This document shows, piece by piece, positions 22,411 to 34,300 of a stretch of 64,000 nt of DNA. The notes under the pieces were generated by a model, which had not been told where the DNA came from, searched no databases, and worked only from the letters and a program-made list of their open reading frames with translations. The first letter of the stretch is position 1, and each line of letters begins with the position of its first letter. This DNA comes from Mucidula mucida (taxonomy: Eukaryota; Basidiomycota; Agaricomycetes; Agaricales; Physalacriaceae): assembly GCA_015501055.1 (NCBI GenBank), contig JADNYV010000121.1, positions 48,920 to 112,919 of the forward strand, written 5' to 3'. The translations under genes were made by a program, and so were the position numbers.

Positions 22411-24480
22411 ATGATGACACAAACAAGCGGGGGCGCGCTAGCGACAGCTCCAAGGGCATTTGTGAATCGTAGCGCTACTCGGTTGTCCTCCAGCCATCCG
22501 ACATATTCCACCGTAATCAAAACACGTCATATTCCAGTCTGGAGTTGCAGAATGAATCGTGTGAAGGGGTATATATCAGGTGCTTGGCAAGGGAAGATGT
22601 ACGCAACATGTTGTTTACTAAACGGTAGGGAATGGTGGAAGGAAAGAAGAAGTGTCGGATACTCGGGCCAATGTTGACTTGACTGTCCCCATCACCCAGC
22701 CACCCTCAGTCATGCGCTAGGGATTGAACTATACGCTGTAACACTTTAAACGCGTCACCTCCACTGTGTTTACACGCCTGTTATCCTCTCAAAAGCACGT
22801 CTACAATCCCCTTATGGCCGCGACTATGAATTACCTGCTTGAAGAAACTACTGAACGAACTACTATACGCATCCTCTGAGTTGTTCACTCTCGATGGTCT
22901 GTACATAATGGTGCCCTCGCTGTACAGACAACGTTTTTATACACCCCGCTGCTTTTGATAAAGTGTGTGCCAAGTACGGATTTTCGAATCTTTCGATGCC
23001 CTGATCATGTTGTGCGGTTACCTCCTTGTTCAAAAACATCACACGTGAATAATGGAGAAGAGGGTATAGTAGAACGTTGCAACACTCAGTGCTTTAATGG
23101 CGGCTGGTTCTGTCGCTGAACAGTGTAGCTAATTGTGATTTCTAAACTTCGTAGCATCATTGCCTTCTTATCCGCGTTAAAGTGAGATATAAATGACCAT
23201 GGGTATTAACATAACGTCCCAGAGAAGCAGACTATTTTTCCATAATCGACCTACTCAATACTGCGAAATCGAAAGACGCTCTGAAGGATATTTCCCGGTG
23301 GTAAAGCCTTTCAGTCTTCGAAGTGTATTAGTGAGTCTGCAGCGTGTCGTGAGCAAAGAGAGATTGGTTTAGTGAATAGTTACACTTACCTGCCACGGGC
23401 AGTTCGCTTGGACCGTATCGGCCCACTGATGCTACCCAAAAGCCGAGCTAGTTTCGTCGCCTGAGCGATCTTCACTGACGACTGACGTTCAGCCCGCACT
23501 TCAACGACGCTCGAACGCCGCCTAGAAGCTGGCGCCATCGGTATAGCGGAGAAAGAAAGCTTATCCACTGACGAAGGTGGCACATCAACGGCCACAGACT
23601 CTTCAACCGTAGATTGAGACTGCGGGTGTACAGTCTCCACTGAATCTCTCGACGACAAGAGGTGAGAGTAATCAGGTTGGACAGACCGCGGTGGGTAGTC
23701 GGGAGGAAAGTCACTGATTTGGTGGGGGCGCGCGCCCAAATCCTTGGTTGTTGCAAGCGCAAGGCGGTAGAGGAAGTGGTCCCAAGGTTCGGCGACAGGT
23801 TGCGATGAAGGCTTAGCAGCCGGTCGACCGGTAACTGTGGGCGCCAGAACTCCTGGGGCGGTCTCCAGAGGCCCAATGGGCTGATCGACGGCGGAGGGAT
23901 CAATAGTCTGGAAATCGAAGGGCTCATCACCGAAGACGGAGCGCTGCATGTATGAATGAGGTGCGCGCGGTTCGGTGTTGGGGATGCCGCGAAGTAAGGA
24001 AACGTAGTCGGCGGGGATGGGGCCGCTGGGAGGAGGGGAGACGGCTTCAACATTGACACCTTTGCTGATGAGGACCATGATGGCAAATATGAGTTGAGCC
24101 GTTAAACTTGTAAAGTTGTGAGAATTGGGGGGGTTTAGGTATAACTGAGTGTCGCGACTAGGTTCTTATAGCAATCCTAGTGTCTAGGTTTGAGTTCGAT
24201 CGTTGAGAAGTGATAGACCAGACATGAATCCTGTGCGTCTCAGTTATATACCGGTGAGACGATGCCGCCGAGAGCTCGGTCCACATTGGATCTGCCAGTG
24301 GAGAAAGAAGATATCTCCGGTGGACTTTGAAGACGAGTGGCGACAATTGATTTCAAAAACGATCAGTGGTAGGACCATCTATAAGAGCGCGACTAGAGAT
24401 TGTGCTGCAAAGAAGCGAGAGGGTGTTTCGCCAACGGCGAACGAGTACCGGTGGAAGTGCCCATTGATAGAGGCTTGACC
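22410..24480. repeat. Segmental duplication, right copy
   Basis: Direct repeat of 14540-17900 without the extra 15.4-16.2 kb segment. It includes the shared flank (22411-22760), the 3' flank (22855-23250), family gene copy B and its promoter (ACTGAGTGTCGCGACTAGG at about 24144). Confidence 0.7.
23255..24078 (-). CDS. Unknown two-exon gene, family copy B
   Basis: Exon 1 is 23390-24078; intron 23337-23389 (53 nt, GTAAGTG...GCTGCAG); exon 2 is 23255-23336. The model closes at 256 residues. It is colinear with copy A: MVLISKGVNVEAVSPPPSG at the start, a central HFLYRLALATTKDLGARP block, DFPPDYPPRS, and the C-terminal KIAQATKLARLLGSISGPIR followed across the intron by LTNTLRRLKGFTTGKYPSER. Copy B has lost the upstream start used in copy A (ATG changed to ATA, plus a one-base insertion), so translation must begin at the inner Met. 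The basic, serine-rich C-terminus is the most conserved part. No known domain is recognised. Confidence 0.6.
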
Positions 24481-25589
24481 GTGAAAATACAAGTTGGAGG
24501 TAAGTAATAGAAGCCGGGTAAACGCAGTCTGCGGCACGCTTGCTCTGATCCTTCATCGCTGCGTCTCTAAAACTCATCTAGCAAGTGCATGCCGTCTTTA
24601 CTCGATTGAGAGCCCGGTGTTTCTGTAATGGGAACCCTTGTGGGTGTCACTGGAATCTACCATGGAATCACAGACCGGGTTCGCCATCGACTCAACCGCA
24701 TACTTCATCACCCCCGATGGAGCAGTCACTATGTAAGGTCTACATCATATTCATAGATGTACCATCTGCCTACCACTCGGGTGACTTTCAATGGTCTCCT
24801 CGAACGCGGACCACTGCGGCTAGTGCGTGAATAATGTCGCGACGATGGTAGCAACTTTGCTTTTCCGCACTAGATGTTTCTGGGCCGTCCATATGGGATG
24901 TTTTTTGACGTGCTGCTAGGTCGAAGAAAATGCGCGGCGACTTTTGTTCAGAAATCGCCAGCTATATTGTCATTAACTTGCTGTAAATCACGCGTTTCTG
25001 GTCCAAGTTGTTGCGTGCGTATGTGTTTCTTTTAAAATCAATTGCTTTGTTGCTTGAATATTCTCATTTAGCCTCCAAACTCATCTAGACTGCGCGTTGG
25101 TCGGTTTGAGCTGGGCACCGAACCGCGAAGGTACCGCCATATCTGCACCGCCCTTACACGATAACGAGACAACGTTGGTCGGCGCGTCGCGGACCTCTAC
25201 ATCCTGACGTCGAGCTGAGGCTTGGCCAGCTCCCGGTGTCTGAACTAGCACTGCATCGGAGTTAACGAGAAAGTCTCCACGGAGCTGCGATCGCCGGTGC
25301 CATCGATCCTTGGGCGTATGTTGATGTCTCATTCAATCATTGTACGCTAACTGTTCTTCTCAGTGCGCTGAAACATCGTCTGCATATCAGCTGCGCCGTA
25401 GCACAGACGAGGGGTAGCTTCTCAGGATACTTTCCGAGGGTTTGAAGACTCTTGGTTGAGACTCTTAGTTGTGGGATTCAGCAGACCCTTTGCCCTACTG
25501 GTCGATCAAGAGAGACAGTTTCATTGACGCTGTCGGTATAGAATCCTCCTCCCAGCAATGTATTGCGCCAAATTTGAACCATCACCACA
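24480..25589. other. Intergenic, weak coding signal only
   Basis: A hydrophilic minus-strand frame of 83 codons (25081-25332) is the only stretch with a protein-like composition. It lacks a recognisable pattern, and I do not call it. Confidence 0.35.
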
Positions 25590-26412
25590 ATGTCGTCTCG
25601 TGTCTACTATCACTCTACTTCCTCCTCCTGCACCTCACTGACAGTTGGCGTTTTTCAAAGTTCAGCCGGCGTCACAGCCGTACGTTCATATCGCGTATCC
25701 CTTTTCTTCTCTAATGCGCCTTCTAGAGTCTCGCTGTTATAGTTGCATACAAGCTCTTCCCATCGCTCTCCCCTCCTGCCCCCGAGTTTCGTCGTACAGC
25801 GACACCTACCTACAGCCAACGTCGCTCACGGCGCTCGTCTGTAGACACTGTGGCCACGGAGACGTCGGATATCTCAATCGATTCAGTCTCAACCTTGGTC
25901 GAACCCGAAATAAAGCGTAAACACAGACTCTCTTCCGGTAAGTCTGTTTCCTCCTATCCATTCATCGCGCAGAATCCCGATCCCTATCAGCTTTCATCAG
26001 CAAACCTTTCATTAAACTCGCAAAGACGACTCAGAAGGAGATACAGCCCTTGGCGCGCAGAAGCTTTACTGCCGTCTCGTCCCTTTCACTACGTCAACCG
26101 TATCATCCTTCTCACCTGTATCGGACGCCACTTCTACGTATGTTAAAGCGGCCATCAAGAGAGCCAGGCGTAATTCGGCGGACTGCGTCGCAAGACAGCA
26201 GCGCCTTTTACCGTGGGACGATGTCACAGAGCTCTCCCCGCTTGTTAAAAAATTGTGCTCCCTGGTCCCCGAGGAGTGCGATTTCCTAGAAGAGGCCTTC
26301 TGTCGAGGTATCGCCGTTTGATGAAGAGCTGCCGTCAAAGAAGAGGAAGGCTTTTAGGCCGGTGAAGATGGGCAGAAAGATCTCGCGAGTCTGTGTGCAA
26401 GTCTTCTGCTGA
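25590..26412 (+). CDS. Small unknown three- or four-exon gene
   Basis: Exon 1 is 25590-25679 (MSSRVYYHSTSSSCTSL...), intron 25680-25726 (47 nt), exon 2 25727-25937, intron 25938-26025 (88 nt, with an unusual AAAG acceptor), exon 3 from 26026. Exon 2 begins with a short hydrophobic helix (SLAVIVAYKLFP), then a basic, serine-rich segment (SQRRSRRSSVDTVATETSD). Read straight through, exon 3 ends with LVKKLCSLVPEECDFLEEAF and a stop at 26321 (198 residues). If a 46-nt intron (GTTAAA...CCTAG) is removed, the frame instead continues in phase to VEVSPFDEELPSKKRK and ends at 26412 with a basic, NLS-like tail. Both endings look coding. No family is recognised. Confidence 0.55.
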
Positions 26413-27264
26413 CTATTAATTTCTCTTGATATTGTATACCATGTTAATCTAAAATACCAAGATGCTTTATTATCCTTTGTGTGTGATGTCCTGGGTCCAA
26501 AGCAGGAGATGAATTGATAAGTACTGAAAGAGCGAGAATCTAGCAACTCTTTGATCAACTGCGTTTCCTTGCCACGCGCGGGAGCTCTCAGCTTCAAGAA
26601 CACGTACGAAAGATTGTTATGTTCAGGTATCGACACCGCAAAGGGCACAGTCTTCCTCAGAATAGCGGACTCTTTTATCGTAGCGGTAGCGTTCGGATGC
26701 CATATTTCGACATGTGTAAGCCATGTTTCTATTCGGTACTTGCCATCATGGATTTCCCTCCTTGTTGATCACAACGCAAAAGCTTCTTGATCAGATTAAA
26801 GTGCACCCTATGCTATATGTGAAGCACCTTATCGTCGGCTTGGTCACTGCGACTGCTGCTAATGCCTGACAGTGTTGTCCGTCGATTAGGGATAGCTAGA
26901 CTATCAGGAACTCGTAAGTACAGATTATTCAACGTACTTTTTGAATCTGCTTACTTTTATTTACGGTCGGCAGCGCACTGTGCTAGTATGCTCAAGTACA
27001 AGCAGCATGCGCGTTGACGCTGCAAGTCAAAGCAGCCAAACGATCGGTACAGAAAAGGCAGTTTGGAATTTTTTCCGCCTTGAAAGTCGGTGACGACCAC
27101 TACCACGCACGGAGCCGGCAAACGGGATCTTTCCCAACATATTCATGACTACATTTCTTCGCTGGTGATGACCGCCGACCTCGCAGAGACAAGAAACGCG
27201 CCGACTTGACTGGCAGGTCGCATCGACCCACGCGAAATGGGCTCTCGCGTCGTTTGGAAGGCTC
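26413..27264. other. Intergenic, no gene seen
   Basis: No open frame with a convincing pattern on either strand. Confidence 0.45.
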
Positions 27265-27579
27265 TCAAAGACGTGCAGAAGGAGAAGAAAAGGGCGATCC
27301 CACTGTAAATGCTGCGCCCAAGCGCAAGGCCGAGGTGGCGGCTTTGGGTATTCGGATTTTCACAGGACGCGGAGTGCCTGACATATCGCTCCCTGGATTC
27401 ATACTGTGCGAGGGATCCAGTTGGGTGTAGGAAAAGGACACTGCATCCCCGGGGAATGCGCCATCTTCCGGTGTGCGCGCTAGATGTTCTCCATGGGGGT
27501 CCACGACGTGGCTGTAACACAACAACGTCATGGGTTGGGAGTAGTATGTGAGTGGCATATCGTTCGAATAGTCGTCCAT
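27265..27579 (-). pseudogene. Truncated paralogue of the MDDFSND gene
   Basis: Starts MDDYSNDMPLTYYSQPM and keeps SYTQLDPSHSMN, aligning with the first 55 or so residues of the gene at 20187-21694, with an insertion in between. It then runs into unrelated sequence and stops. Upstream promoter sequence is also shared. It is the end of a duplicated segment and not a working gene. Confidence 0.6.
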
Positions 27580-28404
27580 GTTGGTGGGAGGAATGACAGA
27601 GATTCTGGGAAGACTTGCCTTGCGTCTGTGCTAGGCTGGGCGCCAACATCAAGGCACGGTCGTTTGTATGCTCGGAGGAACCACAATTCTCATACAGCTC
27701 GTTGATAAGCGCGCGCGCGGGACACATTTTGCCCACGACAAGGTTGATTTATTATCACTGGATACAGATAATCATGGCTTCTGTTCGTCCGTCAGCGTCA
27801 AGTCATTCATTGTAGGCAATAATGCGCAACATACAGAGTAGAAGGTCGGTCTAGACTCTTTTTAAGCATTCTTCGTCTCGTCCGTGGTCGTATGTATCCA
27901 TCTCCCGCCGTGTCTGCATCGCTGTTACTATGTTCTTTTCTCGGACAGTAGGTATAATAGACGTACCACGTCGCTTTCAATACAAACTGCTCTGGCCCAC
28001 ATCTCTATTCAATTACAAGTCATACATCGCAGTTATCGGCAAAGGACTCTGAAGAAATCTGAGGAACTGCGGACGATAGCGTAGTGTTCCAAATTATAAG
28101 ATGACGCCTTTCCAGCTGATAAAAGAGGAGCACGTCGAACTGCGACTTTGCCACCTTTTGGGCCAGATTTAGCGACTGAGCATGCGGGTAACATAGCAGG
28201 ACACACCATCTGCGAGAGAGTTGAAGTGCCTTTAGCCGTACGAGATGCAAAAACGCGTCCTATTAGCGCATTCCAACGCCGACGTCCACCGGGTCGTGTC
28301 GCGTTGCCGCGCGGTCCTTAGACGATTCGTCCTACGAGCGCCCTAAAAGTCGACATAGGCGGAATTACGGTCGCCGATTCGTTCTCAGAGCCTAGAGGCA
28401 TGAA

Positions 28405-28570
28405 GTAGCAAGGCCTGGATGACGGAAGGAGAGAAGAAGGGTCGGATGTTCGGGCCGCCCTCGCCGGCTTTCTGAACGAGTTGACTTTCCTGTCCGTGCC
28501 CCCGCGAGCAACAAGCTCTGGCAATCATACCCAGTCATGCGCTACGGACTGGGCTATACGGGCCTGAGCA
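28405..28570. repeat. Third, partial copy of the duplicated flank
   Basis: Contains GGAAGGAGAGAAGAAGGGTC and CAGTCATGCGCTACGGACTG, matching flanks at about 14755-14880 and 22625-22740. With the fragment at 27265 it marks an eroded third duplication unit. Confidence 0.5.
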
Positions 28571-29608
28571 TGTCTATAATCATCGGGCTCGGATGCGGTG
28601 GACTCTCAGTTCATGCGGGGCCCCTGCGCAGGTAAACGTCCCGGAATCTTCCTGGGATCGCTATACGCACATCCGCGAATTTAACAACGTTTGAGCGCCA
28701 GAAATGTATGTCAAGTTTAGTGCCTCTATAAATCGCGTTGAACCCACCGCTGATTGGACGTCCTTTTCACCGAAGCGGGATATGGTTTTCCGTTTCCGTT
28801 CGGCATATGGGCCCTGGTAGTCTCGAAACCCGACTGACTGAGGTGTAGGAAGACAGTCGTTCCTACCACTACTAAGGGCCCTGGAGTCTATTGTCCGTCC
28901 TGGATATGTTCATGATGGTCTTGAAATATTTCCTTCTGTAATTTGCGTGCTCCGCCTGATGTCGTTGACCGTCGGGAAGCATTATGTCTCCAAGTTATTG
29001 ATTCCGAGTCGCGACTCATTCCTCCCAGACGCCTCAGGAAGCAATTGGTCAAGCCGTGTCCTGAAATTCATTGTTCGAGCCTATGATTCGCTGGAGGCGC
29101 GATATGTGGTTAGCAAATTCGACTTGGTATAGTTTCAACTCGTCGGATCGTGCAGAGTAATTCATAACACCGTTGTTAGCACTGCGACTTGACTCATTCG
29201 TTCAACTGGGGTACACCCAGTGTGTCGGTGTGTATCCCAGCTTCTCCAAGTGAGATTAAGCTATTTGAGCTCAACGTTCGCCATTAATACTATTTTCCTA
29301 CCAACAATGCATTTTCGATTGCTTCTTGACAAAACCGTTATATGTAAACGCGCTGATGGCAGACGAGATTTCCGATTCCCGATGGGCCGGCATATAGCTT
29401 TCTGCTCTGGAGAATTCACACACTCTTCAAATCTCTTCAAATGTCACTCTCTATCCACAAGTTACGGCGATCTAGTGACGTAGCGATTGGCCGGTCCGGC
29501 GCTGAACGGGATATAACATTGATAGCAATCAGTGGTACATAGGTTATCATAAATACGCGACTCTGGATAATCTCCACTGGATTCCACCAATTCGATTACT
29601 ACACAATA
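28571..29608. other. Intergenic, no gene seen
   Basis: Upstream of the lactamase-fold gene. Nothing recognisable. Confidence 0.45.
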
Positions 29609-30951
29609 ATGTCTTCGCCTGCACCAGTCCTCCCTCCTCTTCCCCCCAGTCCTACTGGCGCGACTGTCTCCGTGCGCGCCATTCAAACTGGGTTCGTCCT
29701 CCTCCCGGCATCTCTCTTCTTGTCTCCCGTCGTCCAAGGGTATGAGACCGAGGATCTACCTGTGTTTTCGTATCTCATCGAGCGTGGTGAGTTGAACACC
29801 AGACGCGTTTTGCGCAGTTCCTCTAAACTTTACCTTCAGATGTCAATGGGAAGAAAGAAAGGCTTATGTTCGACCTCGGCCTGCGCGCGGACATTACCCA
29901 GTTCCCGCCGGCCTTCCAGGCTGAGTTGAAAGCAGTGCAGGCTATGGGCGGGAGGATGGCTTCGCCGGAGAAAGATGTCGCGACGCAGCTGAAGGAAGGT
30001 GGGATAGAGCTGGAGAGTGTCAAGACGGTCGTGTGGAGGTACGTCTTGCTTCCGGCATTTCGTTTCTCATGTGAACACACATACAGTCATTATCATGTCG
30101 ACCATGTAGGCGATATGTCGACGTTTCCATCCACCACGGAACTCGTCATTCACGAAGACACCGACGTGCGGACCTACCCGTCCAAGGAAGACTCAACTTT
30201 GCTCGATAGTGATTTTGCGTAAATGTGTTTTCGCCTCTTTTCTCTTTCTCGTACTTACTGACAATTTATTTCCTCCAGAAATCATACTGTCAGGAAGCTT
30301 TCTTTCAAGGCATCGGTTTTCAAGATCGGCGACTTGGATGCCTTGGATTACTTTGGGGACGGAAGCCTCTATATTCTAGATACGCCTGGGGTACGATGTG
30401 TTCTTCCTTCTCCGCATCCTGACTGACAAACATGATAACAGCACTGCCCGGGCCATATGTCCGCCCTCGCGCGCGTCACCCCAACCAGCTTTGTCTTGCT
30501 GGGAGGCGATTGCTGCCACCACGTCGGCGACCTCCGTCCCACGGTCCATCATCACCTCTTCTCGCCGTGTCCTCCAGACATCGTAGAAGCATCCCGGAAG
30601 ACAGTCGACGGAGCGCAATTCCCTCCTACCGACTCAGATGGATTTGACTTGCTCAATCGTACTACGCCGATGCTCGAACCCGGCAAGTCGATGTACGTGG
30701 ACATCGTCAAGGCGAAGGAAACACTGGCAAAGATCGCTGTGTTGGATGCTCATCCCGACGTCTTGACTTTCCTTCCGCATGATGTTAGTCTTCTTGGAGA
30801 GTATAAGATAGATCTGTTCCCTGCGAGTATTGAGTCTGATTGGAAGGCAAAGGGGTTGAAGGAGATGTTGATGTGGGGGTTTTTGAAGGAGGGAAATAAA
30901 GGGTGGCGGTTTGGACCCACGTTGGATGTGGGGCGCCAAATAGAGCTGTAA
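29609..30951 (+). CDS. Metallo-beta-lactamase-fold hydrolase
   Basis: Five exons: 29609-29786, 29840-30038, 30087-30218, 30279-30390, 30442-30951. The introns are 48-60 nt and the total is 376 residues plus stop. Metal-binding signature residues are all present. The loop SHYHVDHVGD (residues about 126-135) is formed exactly across the second intron, LDTPGHCPGH (about 203-212) across the fourth, and GGDCCHH (about 228-234) supplies the bridging aspartate. The fold covers lactonases, glyoxalase II-like and other di-zinc hydrolases. Fungal relatives of this length are mostly uncharacterised, so the substrate cannot be given. A start helix with LLPASLFLSPVVQG is not a signal peptide. Likely cytosolic. 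Confidence 0.9.
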
Positions 30952-31440
30952 CTTAGTCCCCGTGGTCGGTGCAGCCTGCAATGTACAAACACTGAACCAG
31001 TTCTCGGGCAAGTGTTCACATCAAAGTGTTCATACCGAGGTACGTCGCGTTGACTCTTGGATCTTCTTGTCCAAATCATTGGACCCAGATGCCCGAGTCG
31101 CTGGATCTCAATGATAAGGATAGTAGCGCTCAGGGGCCCAAACCGCCTACCGACTGGACTGCGGAGTCTGGTACATAAATGACCATGGACACGGGCAAGC
31201 GAGTGATCCGCGTCCGCATCGACCGTCCTCACCTTGTCCGAAGCCGTCATTGCCAGGTCGTTGTTGCCGCCAGGCACCGCCCAATGAACGATTGACCACC
31301 CTTGAACGTGCCACTTTTACCTTTTACCGTTTTACTGAATGCTCCACCGACACATATATCAACCACGTTAAGGCCAGCGTCAATTCAGGAGACGTGATTC
31401 CATCATGTTGTACCCTCTCAGCCGCAATCGCCCTCCGCCG
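30952..31440. other. Intergenic, no gene seen
   Basis: 3' flank of the lactamase-fold gene and the edge of the inverted duplication that begins near 31.45 kb. Confidence 0.45.
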
Positions 31441-31449
31441 CGGCGTAAA

Positions 31450-32460
31450 CCGACTTAACCTTGACCTCCGCCCATATCTCCTACTCTGAGCGACGCGACT
31501 TTGACTTTGGCGGGCACGCTACAGGCGCCGCACCGTATTCTCGCTTCGAGAATGATATCAAATTGCTCTTGTCAGGATCCCATTGGATTTGGACATTCGG
31601 TAGCGTTCTCTTTGCTGTTGGTGAGTTTGCCCATTTTGATGCCAACGTTCAGTTGCTCATTTTCTTCTAAAAGACTCATAGGACGATTATGGCGCGCCTC
31701 ATATAACTGTGACTGGTCTCCGATAAACGCATAGATACCCTCCGGATGTCCGCCCCACTCGATTTCGTCTTTGGAATATGGTTGTTGTTCGTGGGTGTTT
31801 GACTGATTGCACTGCGACAACTAGCTCTCCAGAAACGTTTCTGAAAAGGTTGAAATAGCCGGTCTTTCGTATTCTTTGTCGGTCAGTTCTCATTTGGTTC
31901 TCATATCTTTCAATCTTACAATGCAAATAGTAAAGATGTTTTTCATTTTACAATTGAGAACTCTCACGCCGAGATCGCCGTGTATATTGCTCCTTGCGAC
32001 CTTCTTGACGGCTATGCAAGGCATGAAGGCTGCGCCGCTCTTGTCTGTGGCCTCGCTGAACACGCCGTTTCCCAAGGCGAGATCACTTTCGTCAGTTTGC
32101 GTTCAGGGGTTTTGCGGCTATCCTCAATACTGCTAGTGATGTAGTACAGGCGTCTGGAGCTGTCTGGCTTTCGGCTCGCGTACGGTATGTCCCTCTTTTC
32201 CGTTCAAGTTTCTATTCCTCAAATTTGGTTCTTAGGACAGTGTGTCGGGCACGAGAGCGGTACCTGCTTCATCGCGATAGTACGCAGTATAAACGACGCA
32301 TCGCTGTGTATGTTCAAGACAACGCCGTTTGACGAACATCGACATCGGTATGACAACCAGTGGGTGGACGTTTCGATGTCGTTCACACGCGACTTGAGAC
32401 CATTGCTGTTGAACCTGGATTTTTCGAGTTCCTAGACAATGAATATACTGGAAAGGTGCA
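31450..32460 (+). pseudogene. Relic of unknown gene X, right-pointing copy
   Basis: Protein-like pieces include GGHATGAAPYSRFENDI (about 31512), then HEGCAALVCGLAEHAVSQGE (about 32025) and, after a GTATGTCC...TTAG intron (about 32186-32235), RRIAVYVQDNAV (about 32300) and RFDVVHTRLETIAVEPGF (about 32370-32420). In-frame stops (near 32141 and 32330) break it. The same pieces occur on the opposite strand at 36.06-37.11 kb, with the intron in the same place. The family is not recognised. Confidence 0.5.
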
Positions 32461-32716
32461 GAAGAATGCGGAGCACTCAGCACAGCGACGAAACCATTGC
32501 GGACCACTTGATGCTTGGTATATTCAGCGGCCTCGTGACAAAGCGTGGACACCCCCTAGGTGACTTTGGACTGTCTTCTTTCGCCGAGTTGCGCTGTACA
32601 GTATTCATGAACGGTACCCAAGGAACAGATTTATTTCGACTTCAACGAAGCCATCAATCTATTACACTTGACTCAACAGAAATCGGGACACGCGACTGTC
32701 TGTATGGACTGACAAT

Positions 32717-33104
32717 TTACGAGAAGTTGAAGCTCTCGAGGTTGAACCTACACCCATGCATTGTTAGCCCATTTCTCATCAAGTCGGAAAGCTTACCCAG
32801 CGGGCCCAGTAGCACATCCAGAGCCGCTTCCGGTGACGATAGACGGGCCGTTAGTGCAGATATCGTTCGTGCCGCCAGACTTGTAGAAGTTGGCGTGGTT
32901 GGGGACACCGGAGTAGCTGATGGACTTTGCAGAGCCGCCGTTGGTGAGCCAGACGCACGAACCCGCGGTCACGCCGGGGCTCCTGGCGATGACAGAGCCT
33001 GCGCAGTTCGCGCCCGAGTACCACACGAAATCGGCCGCAAGCGCCCCGGGGGCGGCAGCGGCGACGAGGAGCGCGCTAGCGATGAAGGCGATGTTGAACT
33101 GCAT
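32717..33104 (-). CDS. Small secreted four-cysteine protein, copy 1
   Basis: Two exons (32797-33104; 32717-32747) with a 49-nt intron, 112 residues. A signal peptide (MQFNIAFIASALLVAAAAPG, cleavage about Ala23) precedes a mature chain of about 89 residues with cysteines at 34, 50, 83 and 97, glycine/serine-rich, ending FNLESFNFS across the intron. The motif SAKSISYSGVPNHANFY recalls a beta-gamma-crystallin strand, but that is only a resemblance. The predicted protein is identical to copy 4. A TATA box is at 33232-33239. It is the left member of a head-to-head pair with copy 2. Function unknown; such proteins in basidiomycetes act outside the cell or in the wall. Confidence 0.88.
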
Positions 33105-33231
33105 TCTGGTTGATTGGTAGCTTCTAGGAGAAAAGTGGGGTGAGTTTGCACAACCGGCTGAGAAAGGCTGGAATGCTAACCTGATCAAAGGCAGGATGAG
33201 GAGCTGAGTGGAAAATATCCAGGAGGATAGG

Positions 33232-33239
33232 CTTTTATA
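33232..33239 (-). promoter_or_regulatory. TATA box of secreted-protein copy 1
   Basis: TATAAAAG on the minus strand, about 130 bp before the start codon. The same box and spacing are kept in all five copies. A possible 5'UTR intron (GTTAGCATTCC...) lies between the box and the ATG. Confidence 0.6.
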
Positions 33240-33499
33240 TCTTTTCTATTGCCACATTTACTGCTTGCGTAAGACCATGGTCGTCCAAGAACAATCTACG
33301 TCGACAGCGGGAAGGAAGTAAGGAGGGAAGTCGCTACAGGGCACGCTCTCATAGAGGAACCGGAGAAGCGTAAGTTCTGGTAATTGTATCGGGATCGCAT
33401 GCGGTGTGTGTTCCTCGTGCACGATTCTCGTAGCCTGAGCACTCTGATTCGAATCTCCGTTATGCGCAAGTCGTCGTAACTGGCGGGGTAATATTTTAT

Positions 33500-34300
33500 T
33501 CAGTTTCAGACGTTGTATTGTACTCTAACTCCAGTAGGGTGCCACAAGAAACGGCTACTTACTAGGCCCCGGGATCTCTATACCGCTGAATTTTTGAAAT
33601 CTCGACGTCTTGTCCTCGTGCACCGTTCGTTCAACGGTTCTGCGGCAATTACTGTTAGTTGTGTACGTTACGCACGCTGGACGATACGAATCTACTGAAA
33701 ATTCTCCAAATGTTGTCCAAGAGTAGTCTGGGTGGAAGGATGTTTGATCGAGATGTCGTCCGGAAGGTTAATCTCTCACTGAAAATTGGACTACCCTGGA
33801 GAGGACTGTTATTGGTGTCTTGCCATTTGGCGCCTATGTTTAGCAACGGTGAGCAATCTTCCGACTGATCAATGACCTGCCAATTTCTAACGCCCAATTT
33901 CGTAGAATTGACCCTTAGCATACGAACGTGCATTCGACTATCGTATCAGGTAGTATAGACAGGTAGGTGGCAGAAGCTTGAGGAGAGGCTATGTTAGCAC
34001 CACTACTGAACCATAGAAATGTGAAGCTTTCATGCCTGGTGATACTCTGGCGATACCTTTGGAGGAAGCGCGAGAAACTATGCATAAGCAAGGTCAAGAT
34101 AGACCGATTGACGAAGAGTCGGATTCGAGATCGTTGCACAAACCGCGAAGTATTCCAGCGATACGGGTACGTTGCCGGGAGCGCAGCGATTAAGACGGGG
34201 GAAAAGGCATGCTTACGAGTTCGACGGGATGCCGATTATGTACTGTACGGGGGCAGCTTCAGCCCCAAGGGATGTCGTTTGTTGCTGCCGATGAATTCAT
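33500..34300 (+). pseudogene. Relic of unknown gene Y in the pair spacer, module 1
   Basis: Coding-like pieces include SLGGRMFDRDVVRKVNLSLK (about 33725-33785), an intron 33851-33905 (GTGAGC...CGTAG), LSIRTCIRLSYQ, a second intron ending at a CATAG near 34015, then AFMPGDTLAIPLEEARET and DEESDSRSLHKPRSIPAI (to about 34165). A third possible intron (GTACGTTGCC...) leads to DGMPIMYCTGAASAPRD. Frames do not close into one clean model. The homologous stretch in module 2 (44.53-45.3 kb) has more stops. I infer an old gene in decay. Confidence 0.4.

Noticed and set aside
33440..33470. GATTCGAATCTCC resembling a tRNA T-loop (also near 44463 and 61550)
   Set aside because: No acceptor, D or anticodon stem could be drawn around any of them, and the first two lie in the duplicated spacers.
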